Shown: positions 46,703-56,758, counted from the stretch's first letter. The stretch is DNA of 64,000 nucleotides from Acidiphilium sp. C61 (GCF_902712915.1 NZ_CACTIA010000005.1:682001-746000); one strand, 5' to 3'. Numbers and translations are program-made. The notes: generated from the letters alone by a model not told the origin.

Positions 46703-47947
46703 ATGAATAGGGTCGTTTCACTTCTCATACGGCCGATGCGTTTGCTTGGACACCGCTGGTACCGGCGCCTGCGGATGGATCTGTGGTTTCCACATGTGCC
46801 GCTGGCGCTCGCAGTCGGCGTCGCTGGCGCACTCGCGATTCTGCCGACGATCCAGAAATTCGCTGCGGAATATCTTCATCTCGATCTGGCTAACCTGGTC
46901 AGCGCCATTCACCCGATTTCGGGAAATATTCCGGGCCTTATCCTCAACGGTGTTCCAACCGTCGTCGTTGGCGCACTCCAACTCCTGATCGCCATTGGGT
47001 TGCTGGGCCGCTCGCGTATCGCCTGGCTCTCGGCCATCGGGATCACGCTTGCCCAACTTCTGCTGACCGTTCATGTCCAGGCAGCGTCCAGACTCGATGG
47101 GGAAGCGATCTACATCATCGCCCTGCTGGCCTCGCTCCTGCTCGCACGCAACCACTTCTCCCGTTCTTCACTGGCCGCCGGCACGCTGTTCGCTGTGGCC
47201 TCGGTACTTGTCTTGATGGTGTACGGGGTGCTCGGTTCACTGCTTCTCGGCGCCGGCTTCAACCCGCCAATCACCAATCTGCCGTCAGCGCTTTATTTTG
47301 TTATCGTCACGATGTCGACCGTGGGGTATGGCGACATCCTCCCCAAGAGCGAGAACGCGCGGCTTTTCGTCGTCTCGCTCATCGTGCTCGGACTGACGGT
47401 CTTCGCAACCGCACTGACTGCCGTGATCGGCCCGGTTCTGCAGAATCGGATAAACCGGACGATCGGCCCCCGGAGGCAGAAAATGAAACGCGTCAACCAC
47501 TTCATCATTTCCGGCCATGGCGTCCTTGCCCGAAATACAGCCCGCGAACTGCGCAATCGTGGAGAATCCGTGATTGTCATAACGGAATTCGAGGATGCGA
47601 GTTTCGGCGATGCCGAGACGGTGATCGGCGATCCCACCGACCTCGATACGCTCCGCAAAGCCGGTGGCGAGCATGCACGGGCGATTCTTGCCCTTTCGGA
47701 TGACGACTCGGAAAATGCCTTTGTCGTTCTCGCGGTCCGGGAACTGGGCACGGATGCCAAAAAGGTGGCCGCGGTGAGTACCCGCAAGAATCTCGAGCGC
47801 GTCCGACGGGTTCACCCCGACATGGTTCTCGCTGCCCCAGTCTTCGGCAGCGAGGTGCTGGCAATGGCCCTCACGGAGGAGAAAATCGATGGGGACTGGC
47901 TTCTCAGCCGGTTCCTCGATGTTCGCCCCCATGAAGACAATACCTGA
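46703..47947 (+). CDS. Voltage-gated-type potassium channel with TrkA-N (RCK) domain
   Basis: A 414-residue Kch-like channel. Several N-terminal membrane segments are followed by the pore with selectivity filter TVGYGD at residues 206-211, then a cytoplasmic Rossmann RCK domain (HFIISGHGVLARNTARELRNRG) that gates on nucleotides or ions. I start at ATG 46703 with AAGGG 7 bases upstream; ATG 46679 lacks a site. It faces the degenerate GGDEF gene with a 24-base convergent gap. Confidence 0.87.
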   Translation: MNRVVSLLIRPMRLLGHRWYRRLRMDLWFPHVPLALAVGVAGALAILPTIQKFAAEYLHLDLANLVSAIHPISGNIPGLILNGVPTVVVGALQLLIAIGLLGRSRIAWLSAIGITLAQLLLTVHVQAASRLDGEAIYIIALLASLLLARNHFSRSSLAAGTLFAVASVLVLMVYGVLGSLLLGAGFNPPITNLPSALYFVIVTMSTVGYGDILPKSENARLFVVSLIVLGLTVFATALTAVIGPVLQNRINRTIGPRRQKMKRVNHFIISGHGVLARNTARELRNRGESVIVITEFEDASFGDAETVIGDPTDLDTLRKAGGEHARAILALSDDDSENAFVVLAVRELGTDAKKVAAVSTRKNLERVRRVHPDMVLAAPVFGSEVLAMALTEEKIDGDWLLSRFLDVRPHEDNT

Positions 47948-47971
47948 TTTTCCGCTCCCTCGGCGCGAGAT

Positions 47972-48940
47972 TCAGGAGATATCGGACTGCCAGATCCGCA
48001 CGGCAGGCCGCCCGGTCGTCGCGGCGGTCAAACGGGCCTGCTCGAGACCGGAGCGGGCATTGGCGAGAACCGCCGCAGGGTCATCGCCCGAGCGTGACCA
48101 CCGCGACGCGATGCCAATGGCGACATGGCGACCGGTTCCCGCCAGCATCGCATCCAGCCGCGCGACGATCCGGTCTCCCCGCTCGGCAGCTACCAGATGA
48201 TCCACCCCATCGCACCAGGCGGCAAGGCGGGTCGGGCCGATCCGCCCGATCAGGTCGCTCGGACGCAACATGTCGCGCAGGGTTTCGGCCGACTCACGAA
48301 TGACGGCAGATGACGCTTCCGATCCTTGCGTGCCGCTCGATCTGACCCAGCCTATGGCGAACATGGTGCCAACGCGTTCCTCGATGTCCAACCGGTCAAA
48401 TCGGCGATCCGCCTGTGCGAGGAAACTCGGCAGGGGCCACAATCCGGTTTCAGGATCGAGCGCATTCCGCTTCTTGGTGGCGCCAGCCGTAAGCAACCGG
48501 GTCACGAGGCGCCGCAAATGCGGTCCGATCGCGGTCAGCAGATCGGTTTCCGCGGCAGTGAACCGCCTGTCTCCACGACTACGCCAGGCCACGAGTGAAG
48601 CCGCAGGGAGATGCCCGGCAGTTGCAGTTTCCAGATCGACGGGAATGGTGAGGATTTCACCGCCGATGCAATCGGTCAGGCCGATGCCATAGGGGTAATC
48701 AGCGAGGATCGTTTCCCCCCCCTGCTGCACCGTCGCCGGGCGCACCACGAAACACATGCCGGAATCGGGAAATTCCGCTGCCAGCAAGGCGCAGGCCGCG
48801 GGGCCGGCGGTACTCGGGTCAGGCAGTCCTGCCAAACTATCGATCATGCGTGCCATGCGGTCGAGACGCCCTGAAATGTCTCGTCCGTCACGGGCGCCCT
48901 CGGATGCTTCCATGGAAAAGCCTGCCTCATACGTCATCAT
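47972..48940 (-). CDS. Degenerate GGDEF-domain protein with GAF-like N-terminus
   Basis: About 322 residues from ATG 48940 (49009 and 48913 are alternatives). Residues 30-165 look like a GAF-type sensor region. The C-terminal part follows the diguanylate cyclase fold: LDPETGLWPLPSFL aligns with the D-x-x-T-G-L-x-N-R block and SDLIGRIGPTRLAAW with R-x-G-G-D-E-F. The catalytic GGDEF is GPTRL, so it should not make c-di-GMP; it might bind a nucleotide or act as a scaffold. It is divergent from dapD. Confidence 0.7.
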   Translation of the reverse strand: MMTYEAGFSMEASEGARDGRDISGRLDRMARMIDSLAGLPDPSTAGPAACALLAAEFPDSGMCFVVRPATVQQGGETILADYPYGIGLTDCIGGEILTIPVDLETATAGHLPAASLVAWRSRGDRRFTAAETDLLTAIGPHLRRLVTRLLTAGATKKRNALDPETGLWPLPSFLAQADRRFDRLDIEERVGTMFAIGWVRSSGTQGSEASSAVIRESAETLRDMLRPSDLIGRIGPTRLAAWCDGVDHLVAAERGDRIVARLDAMLAGTGRHVAIGIASRWSRSGDDPAAVLANARSGLEQARLTAATTGRPAVRIWQSDIS

Positions 48941-49042
48941 CAGGCTTTTCGCAGGATTGGGTAAATAACGTATTACCGCCCGATTGACAGGCTGAACCCA
49001 CCTCAGCATGGTCTCGCCGGAACAAATACGGAAAGGCCGCCA

Positions 49043-49882
49043 ATGGATCACACACCGCTCGCCGCGACGATTACCGCTGCCTGGGGCCGCCGGGACCAAC
49101 TCGATTCGGCCTACCAGGGACCAGTGCGCGAGGCGGTGAACCAGGCCCTCACCTTGCTGGACGACGGCGTTCTGCGGGTGGCGGAACCCGGCCCGGACGG
49201 CTGGACCGTGCATCAATGGCTCAAGCAGGCCATTCTCATGTCCTTCCGCCTGCTGCCGAACCGGAGCATGGAAGGAGCCGGCGGTGCGCCCGTGTTCGAC
49301 AAGGTGCCGATGAAATTCGGCGACTGGGACGATGCCCGCTTCGCGGCCGCGGGGATTCGGGCGGTGCCGGGTGCGGTTGTCCGACATTCCGCTCATGTCG
49401 GGCGGAACACGGTGCTGATGCCGAGCTTCGTCAATGTCGGCGCCAGGGTCGGCGAGGATACGATGATCGACACCTGGGCAACGGTGGGCTCCTGCGCGCA
49501 GGTCGGCCGCAACTGCCATATCAGCGGCGGTGTCGGAATCGGTGGAGTGCTCGAGCCGCTACAAGCCAATCCGGTGATCATCGAGGATGACTGCTTCATC
49601 GGCGCGCGCTCGGAAGTCGCCGAAGGCGTGATTGTGGAGCGCGGCGCCGTGCTTTCGATGGGAGTGTTTCTCGGCGCCTCGACCAAGATCGTCGATCGCG
49701 CAACCGGCGAGATCTTCTATGGCCGCGTACCAGCCTATTCCGTTGTCGTGCCCGGAGCATTGCCGGGCAAGGCGCTGCCTGACGGCAGTCCGGGCCCATC
49801 GCTCGCCTGCGCCGTGATCGTGAAGCGGGTCGATGCCCAGACCCGCTCGAAGACCGCGATCAACGAGCTTCTGCGGGCGTGA
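49043..49882 (+). CDS. dapD: Tetrahydrodipicolinate N-succinyltransferase
   Basis: A 279-residue left-handed beta-helix enzyme of lysine and diaminopimelate synthesis. Hexapeptide repeats run from about residue 110 ([24 protein letters not shown]) and the family block [26 protein letters not shown] is present. It uses succinyl-CoA. dapE starts in its stop codon (GTGA), joining consecutive acylase steps. Confidence 0.97.
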   Translation: MDHTPLAATITAAWGRRDQLDSAYQGPVREAVNQALTLLDDGVLRVAEPGPDGWTVHQWLKQAILMSFRLLPNRSMEGAGGAPVFDKVPMKFGDWDDARFAAAGIRAVPGAVVRHSAHVGRNTVLMPSFVNVGARVGEDTMIDTWATVGSCAQVGRNCHISGGVGIGGVLEPLQANPVIIEDDCFIGARSEVAEGVIVERGAVLSMGVFLGASTKIVDRATGEIFYGRVPAYSVVVPGALPGKALPDGSPGPSLACAVIVKRVDAQTRSKTAINELLRA

Positions 49883-50994
49883 CAGGCACGGACCCCGTCC
49901 CGATCGCGCAGCTTTTGCTGCGCCACCGCTCGGTCACGCCGGTCGATGATGGCGCTCAGACAACGCTTGCTGGTCTGCTGGAGTCGCTCGGTTTCACGGT
50001 CGAGACGCTGCAATGCGGCGAGGTTTCCAACCTCGTCGCCCGACGCGGAACCGGCAGCCCGCATTTCGCCTTCGCCGGTCACACCGATGTCGTTCCCCCT
50101 GGCGATGACTGGCGCCACCCGCCATTCGGCGGCACCATCGCGGATGGGCTGCTCTATGGGCGGGGCGCCGTCGACATGAAGGGTGCGATCGCAGCCTTCG
50201 TCGCAGCGCTGGCATCCCGACCGGCATACCGGGCGGGAACCATCTCCCTGCTGATCACGGGCGATGAGGAGGGCGAGGCCGTCGACGGAACCCGGCGCAT
50301 TCTCGACCATTTGGCTGAAAATCGCGCCCTGCCTGAATTCTGCCTGGTCGGCGAGCCGACCTGCCGGACCACGCTTGGCGATACGATCAAGATCGGCCGG
50401 CGCGGATCGGTTTCGGCCCGTATCACTGTTCCCGGCGTGCAGGGGCATGTCGCCTATCCACATCTCGCCGACAATCCGCTTCACCGGCTGATCCCTGCCC
50501 TTGAAGCGCTCCGCACGCGGCAACTCGATACCGGCACAGCCTGGTTCGAACCGTCCTCGCTGCAAATCACCAGCGTCGATACCGGGAATGCGGCCGGCAA
50601 CGTGATCCCGGCCAGCGCATCGGCGCGGCTGAACATCCGGTTCAATGACCGGCACAAGGGGACCGAACTCGCCGCCTGGATACGCGAAACGGTCTCGACC
50701 TACGCGCCCGGCGCAAAATGCGAGACCAGCATCAGCGGCGAGGCGTTCCTGACCAAACCCGGCAAGGATATCGACCTGCTCAGTGATGCCATCGCCAAGG
50801 TAACCGGCATCACGCCCAAACTGGACACCGGCGGCGGCACGTCGGATGCCCGGTTCATCACGTCATATTGTCCTGTCGCCGAATTCGGTCTGGTCGGAAC
50901 CTCGATGCACCGGGTCGACGAGGCGGTTCCGATCAGCGAGCTGAGAGATTTGTCCGAAATCTATGCCCAAATTCTGGATCGTGTGTTCGCATGA
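49879..50994 (+). CDS. dapE: Succinyl-diaminopimelate desuccinylase
   Basis: A 371-residue M20 metallohydrolase. Metal ligands and the catalytic base are visible in order: [23 protein letters not shown] and [12 protein letters not shown]. It starts with GTG at 49879 within the dapD stop. It removes the succinyl group to give LL-diaminopimelate for lysine and peptidoglycan. The next membrane-protein gene overlaps by 4 bases. Confidence 0.96.
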   Translation: MTGTDPVPIAQLLLRHRSVTPVDDGAQTTLAGLLESLGFTVETLQCGEVSNLVARRGTGSPHFAFAGHTDVVPPGDDWRHPPFGGTIADGLLYGRGAVDMKGAIAAFVAALASRPAYRAGTISLLITGDEEGEAVDGTRRILDHLAENRALPEFCLVGEPTCRTTLGDTIKIGRRGSVSARITVPGVQGHVAYPHLADNPLHRLIPALEALRTRQLDTGTAWFEPSSLQITSVDTGNAAGNVIPASASARLNIRFNDRHKGTELAAWIRETVSTYAPGAKCETSISGEAFLTKPGKDIDLLSDAIAKVTGITPKLDTGGGTSDARFITSYCPVAEFGLVGTSMHRVDEAVPISELRDLSEIYAQILDRVFA

Positions 50995-51596
50995 ATGGTG
51001 AGGATCGTTTTGCCGGAGCGCTGTTCAGCACCCTGCGCGGCATCTTCCGACTGGCCCTCGGCAGACTCGATGCGTTTCGCGAGTTCGGGAACACACCCGC
51101 CGCCTTCTCGGCGTCGATCGCGCCGCTGATCGCCTTCCCGATGGTTGGTGCGGCACTTCTGGCGGCGCGTGGCCACTGGATCTACGCGGCGGGGCTCATG
51201 CTGTCCCGACTGTGCGGCGTCCTGATACAACCCGTCATCATCGAACGGGCATCGCAGTGGCTTGGACGTCGCGACCGATGGCTGATCACTGCCACGGCGC
51301 TGAACTGGTCGATCTGGGTCGTATTCGTTCTCATTCCCCTGGGAATGGTCGTCAATGACATCCTGCTCGCGCTCGGCGCCGGGCAGGTCGGCGCGCTCAC
51401 CCTCTCAGGCGGGCTGATCGCCCTCTATATGCTGTGGCTGCAGGGTTTCGTGCTGCGGGCCGGGCTGCAGACCAGCTGGTGGAAGGCGCTCGGGCTGCTG
51501 TTCGTGGTCAACCTGAGCACGGCTGCACTTTACGCAGTGCCGTATGTTTTCCATCCTGGCCTGCTCAGCCTGACACTTCGTCCTGCTTCAGGCTGA
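50991..51596 (+). CDS. Hypothetical membrane protein (YIP1-like)
   Basis: A 201-residue protein with about five membrane segments after an amphipathic N-terminus, resembling small YIP1-fold proteins; no catalytic motif is seen. It starts inside the dapE stop, so it is translated with dapDE, though a lysine-pathway role is not evident. Its last 32 bases overlap the convergent rsmI end. Confidence 0.75.
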   Translation: MNGEDRFAGALFSTLRGIFRLALGRLDAFREFGNTPAAFSASIAPLIAFPMVGAALLAARGHWIYAAGLMLSRLCGVLIQPVIIERASQWLGRRDRWLITATALNWSIWVVFVLIPLGMVVNDILLALGAGQVGALTLSGGLIALYMLWLQGFVLRAGLQTSWWKALGLLFVVNLSTAALYAVPYVFHPGLLSLTLRPASG

Positions 51597-52470
51597 GCGC
51601 GCGCGCGTATACCAGCTTGCGTGGCAACTCCAGCTCCCGGGCAACGGCCGAAGCCGCATCCTTGATCGACATGACCGCCAGTGCCGCTTCGAGCGCCTCG
51701 TCCAGCGCCTCCGCCGATGCGCTTGTCCGGGTCGCAGGACCGATCACCAGGGTGATCTCGCCGCGCGCGGCGGTCGTCGCGTAATGTTCGGCGAGCACGG
51801 AGAGCGGGCCTCGCCTGATCTCCTCGAATCTTTTGGTCAGTTCGCGCCCCACCGCAGCGGGCCGGTCTCCGAGGACCGCCTGACAATCTTCAAGACACGC
51901 CGCCAACCGGTGGGGCGCTTCATAAAATACCAATGTCGCGACAAGCCCGGCTTGCTCCGCCGCGACGAGACGCTGCAATGCGCTGCGGCGAGCGGCCGAG
52001 CGCGGCGGCAGAAACCCGCCGAAGAGAAACGGATGGGGTGGCAGGCCGGACAAGGCGAGCGCCATGACGGCCGCATTCGGCCCCGGCACGGCACTGACAA
52101 CGAGTCCCTCGTCGATCGCCGCACGCACCAGCCGGTAACCAGGATCGGCGATGAGCGGCGCCCCCGCATCGCTCACCAGGGCGAGCCGCTTTCCCTCGCG
52201 CATCATGCCGATCAGCGCAGGGGTTCGGGCCTGTTCGTTATGGTCGTGGAAAGATTGTAATTTTGTTAAGATTTGATATTGAGCCAGCAGGGTCGCGCTA
52301 ACGCGGGTATCTTCGCATAATATGATGTCTGCTTCGCGCAGCGTGCTGACCGCGCGTGGCGACAAATCGCCCAGGTTGCCGATTGGCGTGGAAACCAGCA
52401 CAAGGTCGGGTTGCCGACGAGAGGCCGTTTCGGATGCAAGTGGAGAAGTCTCGGATGTCACGAACGACAT
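51565..52470 (-). CDS. rsmI: 16S rRNA (cytidine1402-2'-O)-methyltransferase
   Basis: A 301-residue tetrapyrrole-methylase-fold enzyme acting on C1402 of 16S rRNA. LVLVSTPIGNLGDLSPRA, ILCEDTRVSATLL, LVSDAGAPLIADPGYRLV and SAVPGPNAAVMALALSG are the family blocks in order. With the ATG at 52470 its start overlaps the divergent LpoA-like gene by 16 bases. A later GTG or TTG start would remove the overlap of reading frames, but the promoters would still lie inside the opposite genes. Confidence 0.94.
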   Translation of the reverse strand: MSFVTSETSPLASETASRRQPDLVLVSTPIGNLGDLSPRAVSTLREADIILCEDTRVSATLLAQYQILTKLQSFHDHNEQARTPALIGMMREGKRLALVSDAGAPLIADPGYRLVRAAIDEGLVVSAVPGPNAAVMALALSGLPPHPFLFGGFLPPRSAARRSALQRLVAAEQAGLVATLVFYEAPHRLAACLEDCQAVLGDRPAAVGRELTKRFEEIRRGPLSVLAEHYATTAARGEITLVIGPATRTSASAEALDEALEAALAVMSIKDAASAVARELELPRKLVYARALSLKQDEVSG

Positions 52471-53738
52471 TAACGCCTGTGGCTTTGGTTTTGGCAACCG
52501 CTGCGGCACTCGCACTTGCGGGATGCAGCACCGCGCCGCGCCCCACCGCCACCGGCGGCGAGGTCTCATCGATGCAACCGACGGCGCACGCCACACGGAC
52601 GCAAGGTCCCGTCGCGTTGCTGGTGCCGCTGACCGGCCCCTACGGCGCCATCGGACAGTCGATCGAGAAGGCCGTCAAACTGGCATTTTCAGCACCAGGC
52701 GCACCTAGGCTGGATGTCGAGAACACCGGCGGCACGGCGGCCGGCGCCGCCAGCGCCGCGCATAACGCCATCGGCAAGGGTGCCGGTCTCATCCTCGGAC
52801 CGCTTACCATGGTGGAAGCTCGTGCGGTCACGCCCGTCGCCCAGTCCGCGGGCGTGAATGTCCTTGCCTTCACGAATGACGACAGCGTTGCGCGCCCCGG
52901 CATCTGGCCGCTGGGCATCTCGCCCGACCAGCAGGTCGGCAGGGTGGTTTCCTACGCCATCGAAAGCGGCCGCACCCGCACCGCCGCAATCCTGCCGGAT
53001 AACCTGTTCGGCCGGCTCATGGCCGCCGCCCTGCGCCGCACCACAGCCCGGCTCGGCGCTCCACCGCCGCATATCGGATACTATTCGGCATCTTTCTCCA
53101 GCCTGAACGCAACGACGCGGAGCATCTCACAATTCGACAGCCGGGGTGCCGGCCTGATGTCGCGGATTCGCGCTGCCCGCGACCAGGACAGCGCGGCGGG
53201 ACGTCGCCTCGCGGCCAAGCTGCGGAGCGAACCCGTCCCGCCGCCGCCCTTCGATGCCCTTCTGCTTGGTGCGACAAGCGAAGACCTCGCCGAGTTGCAA
53301 ACCTTCCTTCCGTATTACGAGGCCGGTCCGCCACAGGTTCAGCTGATGGGCCCCGCGCTCTGGTCCAGCCGTGCCAGGGCGATGGCCACGCATGAGGTTC
53401 TGCGCGGTGCGATCTATGCGGCGCCCGATCCGTCGGCAGGCCTGCCATTTGACCAGAAATTCGAGGCAACCTATGGCGGTGTCACGCCGCCATCGATCGA
53501 CAAGGTTGCCTTCGACGCCGCGGCGATCAGCGTACTCGCGGCGCATGAAGGCGGGTACAAGACATCCGTTCTGACGGCATCCAGCGGGTTCTCGGGTACC
53601 GACGGTCCGCTCCGGCTGCTGCCAAACGGTCATGTCGAACGCGGGCTCGCGGTGTTCCGGATCGAGCCGGACGGTCCAAAAGTGGTTTCGCCCGCACCGC
53701 AGACATTGCCATCCCCGGCACCATCGCCGAACGCATGA
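52455..53738 (+). CDS. Penicillin-binding protein activator (LpoA-like lipoprotein)
   Basis: A 427-residue lipoprotein with lipobox LAGC (C24). The mature domain has the periplasmic binding protein type I fold (VALLVPLTGPYGAIGQSIEKA, GAGLILGPLTMVEARAV). Such proteins activate class A PBPs from the outer membrane; their alphaproteobacterial members commonly sit beside rsmI, as yraM does in E. coli. The ATG at 52455 has GGAGAAG upstream and gives a clean signal peptide. The tail is proline/alanine-rich. Confidence 0.87.
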   Translation: MSRTTLTPVALVLATAAALALAGCSTAPRPTATGGEVSSMQPTAHATRTQGPVALLVPLTGPYGAIGQSIEKAVKLAFSAPGAPRLDVENTGGTAAGAASAAHNAIGKGAGLILGPLTMVEARAVTPVAQSAGVNVLAFTNDDSVARPGIWPLGISPDQQVGRVVSYAIESGRTRTAAILPDNLFGRLMAAALRRTTARLGAPPPHIGYYSASFSSLNATTRSISQFDSRGAGLMSRIRAARDQDSAAGRRLAAKLRSEPVPPPPFDALLLGATSEDLAELQTFLPYYEAGPPQVQLMGPALWSSRARAMATHEVLRGAIYAAPDPSAGLPFDQKFEATYGGVTPPSIDKVAFDAAAISVLAAHEGGYKTSVLTASSGFSGTDGPLRLLPNGHVERGLAVFRIEPDGPKVVSPAPQTLPSPAPSPNA

Positions 53739-53747
53739 CCTGACCGG

Positions 53748-55130
53748 ATGCGCCGACCGATCGCAACGATAGCGGCCTGGCTCGGCGGTCCGCCTGCCAT
53801 CGTCCTGTCCGGACTGATCTTTGCCCGCGCGATCCCTCTCTGGGAGGGCGTCGGCTGGCTGGCCGGCTGCGCCGCCTGGTCGGGAGCGGCGGGCATGGTT
53901 CTGGCGCGCGATCTGCGCCGCTTCAGTGCCGCGCTCACCGCGCCGTCATCGCCCTCGGCATTGCAGCTCGTAACACCGGGGCTGACCAACCTCGCCCAGC
54001 GCATCATCCAGACGATCGCCACGGAACGCGAAACCCGCGAAGCCGCCGCCACCAACGCCAACTACAGCCAGTCTCTTCTCAATCGCCTGCCGGATGCGCT
54101 GTTCCAGCTCGACGGCCTGCCAGGGTCGCGGCGGATCGTCTGGAGAAACCCCGCAGCGGTCAGGATCTACGGCGCCGAGGAATCGGCACTCCTCCGCCAT
54201 CCGCAGTTGCGCGCCGCCCTCGCGGAGGCAGAGTTGGCCGACCAGCCGGTGCGGACCACCCTATCGCTCGCCACACCGGTCGCCAGGGTTCTGGATGCCA
54301 CGGTGATCCGCAGCGGAGATCTTGGCCGCGCGGCCCCGGTCTACATCCTGCTGACCGACCGCACCCGCGAGCGCGAACTGAACCAGATGCGCGCCGATTT
54401 CGTCGCCAATGCAAGCCACGAATTGCGGACGCCGCTGACCAGCCTGATCGGCTTCATCGAGACCCTGCGCGGCCCGGCCCGCGACGATGTCGAGGCCGTG
54501 CCGCGTTTTCTCGCCATCATGGCCGAACAGGCCGAACGGATGCAGAGGATCATCGCGGATCTGCTGAGCCTCTCGCGAATCGAGATGTCGGAGCATCAGC
54601 CCCCCTCCGAGCAGATCGATATCGGGCCGGTGATCCGCCAGGTCGCCAGCTTCATGGACCCGATCCTCGCGAAAGCCTCGACCAGGCTGACCCTGGATAT
54701 CGCCGCCAGCCTGCCCGTCGTGCATGGCGATTCCGGCCAGCTCACCCAGGTCATCGGCAACCTTGTCGACAACGCGGTGAAATACAGCGCGCTCAAGCAC
54801 GGAAACGCAGGCGGCAACATCACGGTGTCCGCGCATGCAACGCCAAATACCGACTTCCCCCAACCTGGCATTCTGATTGAAGTGATCGATGATGGCCCCG
54901 GGATCGCGCGCGAGCATCTGCCAAGGCTGACGGAGCGATTCTATCGGGCTGACAAGGGGCGGGCGCGCGCCGTGGGCGGCACCGGGCTCGGCCTTGCGAT
55001 CGTCAAGCATGTCGTCATGCGCCACCGTGGCCGGCTGGTGATCGACAGTGTCGAGGGAACCGGCACGACATGCCGCGTATGGCTGCCCGCGGCAGCGCAG
55101 GCAGCGCAGGGGTCGAGGCGCTCGGCCTGA
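53748..55130 (+). CDS. phoR: PhoR-type sensor histidine kinase
   Basis: A 460-residue kinase. Two membrane segments are within the first 55 residues, a PAS-like region spans about 105-205, the phosphorylated H224 lies in NASHELRTPLTSLIGFIETL, and the ATPase has N-, G1- and G2-type boxes (GNLVDNAVKYS, DDGPGI, GGTGLGLAIV). It matches PhoR, the phosphate-limitation sensor, but no phoB, pst or phoU gene is adjacent, so its partner must be encoded elsewhere. It starts 9 bases after the LpoA-like stop. Confidence 0.85.
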   Translation: MRRPIATIAAWLGGPPAIVLSGLIFARAIPLWEGVGWLAGCAAWSGAAGMVLARDLRRFSAALTAPSSPSALQLVTPGLTNLAQRIIQTIATERETREAAATNANYSQSLLNRLPDALFQLDGLPGSRRIVWRNPAAVRIYGAEESALLRHPQLRAALAEAELADQPVRTTLSLATPVARVLDATVIRSGDLGRAAPVYILLTDRTRERELNQMRADFVANASHELRTPLTSLIGFIETLRGPARDDVEAVPRFLAIMAEQAERMQRIIADLLSLSRIEMSEHQPPSEQIDIGPVIRQVASFMDPILAKASTRLTLDIAASLPVVHGDSGQLTQVIGNLVDNAVKYSALKHGNAGGNITVSAHATPNTDFPQPGILIEVIDDGPGIAREHLPRLTERFYRADKGRARAVGGTGLGLAIVKHVVMRHRGRLVIDSVEGTGTTCRVWLPAAAQAAQGSRRSA

Positions 55131-55302
55131 TCGGTGATGCCGGCGGTTTCATCGGTGTCACGGTTCGGCTAAAGCGAGGGCGCGGCGCTGGCCTTGCCTG
55201 GCTTCCGGGCGAGGCTTTCGGGAACAGGACCAGGGCGCAAGCCTGTTGGCCAGCCGCTCGACAAGACGCCAAACCGTTCGGAAAGATCGAGCCTGAGGAA
55301 CG

Positions 55303-56190
55303 ATGTTTATCCCGCTCCGCCTTGCTGCCCTGAGTGTCGTCATCAGCCTGGTCTCGCTCGGGCTGAAGGTGATGGCGTGGCGCGTCAGCCATTCGGCGGC
55401 ACTCTATTCCGACGCACTCGAATCACTGGTGAACGTCTTTGCCGCGGTGATGGTGATGGTGGCGCTCAAGGCCGCCGCCAAGCCCGCCGACAGCGAGCAC
55501 CCCTACGGACATGCGAAAGCAGAATTGCTGAGTGCGGTCGCCGAGGGGGGCATGATCCTCTTCGCCGCAGTGCTGATACTCGAACGCGCCGCAAGTACGA
55601 TATTTATGCCGCACCTCCCTTCGGCGCCGGTCTTGGGCCTCGGCCTGAACGCGGCCGGCGGCCTCGTGAATGCCCTCTGGGCGCTCGCGCTCGGCCGGTC
55701 CGGCGTGACCCGGAAATTTCCGGCGCTGGCAGCCGATCAGGCCCATCTCGTGGCCGACGCCATCACCACGGTCGGGATCATCGCCGGATTGTCCATCGCC
55801 GTCCTCGCCGACCTGCCGGTCATCGACCCGCTGATCGCCATGGCCGTCGCGGCGCAGATTGCATTCATGGGCGGGCGGACAGTGCTGCGCGCCCTCAGCG
55901 CACTGCTCGACCGCGCGCCGCCGCCTGAAATGGTGGACCGGATCCACCGGCTCGTCGCCACCCATGCCGCCGGCGCGATCGAGGCGCATGACATGCGAAT
56001 CCGTGAGGCCGGGCAGTCGCGCTTCCTCGAATTCCACCTCGTCGTGCCGGGGACCATGACGGTCGCCGAATCCCACACCATATGCGATCGGATCGAAGGT
56101 GCCTTGAAGCGGGAAATGGCAGGCGTGATCATCACGATCCATGTCGAGCCCGATCACAAGGCCAAGAACGAAGGAATTCTGGTGAAATGA
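55303..56190 (+). CDS. Cation diffusion facilitator family transporter
   Basis: A 295-residue CDF protein with about six membrane segments (SLGLKVMAWRVSHSAALYSDALESLVNV contains the first metal-site aspartate pattern, and HLVADAITTVGIIAGL the second H-x-x-x-D) and a C-terminal cytoplasmic domain. It would export zinc, iron or manganese in exchange for protons. The 172 bases before it contain no gene I can support. Confidence 0.9.
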   Translation: MFIPLRLAALSVVISLVSLGLKVMAWRVSHSAALYSDALESLVNVFAAVMVMVALKAAAKPADSEHPYGHAKAELLSAVAEGGMILFAAVLILERAASTIFMPHLPSAPVLGLGLNAAGGLVNALWALALGRSGVTRKFPALAADQAHLVADAITTVGIIAGLSIAVLADLPVIDPLIAMAVAAQIAFMGGRTVLRALSALLDRAPPPEMVDRIHRLVATHAAGAIEAHDMRIREAGQSRFLEFHLVVPGTMTVAESHTICDRIEGALKREMAGVIITIHVEPDHKAKNEGILVK

Positions 56191-56200
56191 GGTCTGCGAG

Positions 56201-56758
56201 ATGGTGAAGCTGGATACGATCGTGACCCGCGGCGGCGACCGTGGCGAAACATCCCTGGCCGACGGATCGCGCGTCGCCAAGAGCCACACCCGCATCGCCG
56301 TGTTCGGCGCGCTGGATGAAACCAACACCGCGGTCGGCCTGCTCCGCGTGGTCTGCGCGCAGTCTCCCGAGATCGACTCGGTCCTCGCCGCCATCCAGAA
56401 TGATCTGTTCGATATCGGCGCCGACCTTGCCGCGCCCGCCGACCCTAACCGCCCGTCAAGGCTGACCAGCGCCTATGTTGCCCGGCTCGACGAAGCCGCC
56501 ACCGCCTGGAATGCGCGTCTTGGCCCGCTGACCAGCTTCATTCTGCCGGGAGGCACCGAAGCCGCATCCCGCGCGCATCTCGCCCGCACGATCGCGCGGC
56601 GTGCCGAACGCGAACTGGTGCGGCTCGCCAGCGAGACGACTATTTCAGATATACCGATCCCCTATCTCAACCGCCTGTCGGACACGATGTTCATCCTCGC
56701 CCGCCTGCTCAACGACGAAGGTCGCGCCGACACGCTCTGGCGGCCCGGCGGCGCCTGA
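56201..56758 (+). CDS. Cob(I)alamin adenosyltransferase, PduO type
   Basis: A 185-residue four-helix-bundle enzyme converting cob(I)alamin to adenosylcobalamin. The N-terminal ATP loop is VTRGGDRGETSLADGSRVAKSH; the helix ending ILPGGTEAASRAHLARTIARRAERELVRL is the family signature. It follows the CDF gene by 10 bases. Repeat copy A follows 29 bases later. Confidence 0.93.
   Translation: MVKLDTIVTRGGDRGETSLADGSRVAKSHTRIAVFGALDETNTAVGLLRVVCAQSPEIDSVLAAIQNDLFDIGADLAAPADPNRPSRLTSAYVARLDEAATAWNARLGPLTSFILPGGTEAASRAHLARTIARRAERELVRLASETTISDIPIPYLNRLSDTMFILARLLNDEGRADTLWRPGGA

Noticed and set aside
49010..49519. N-terminal extension of the GGDEF-like gene to 515 residues
   Set aside because: The added part is antisense to dapD and has no domain character; internal ATGs give a sensible protein.
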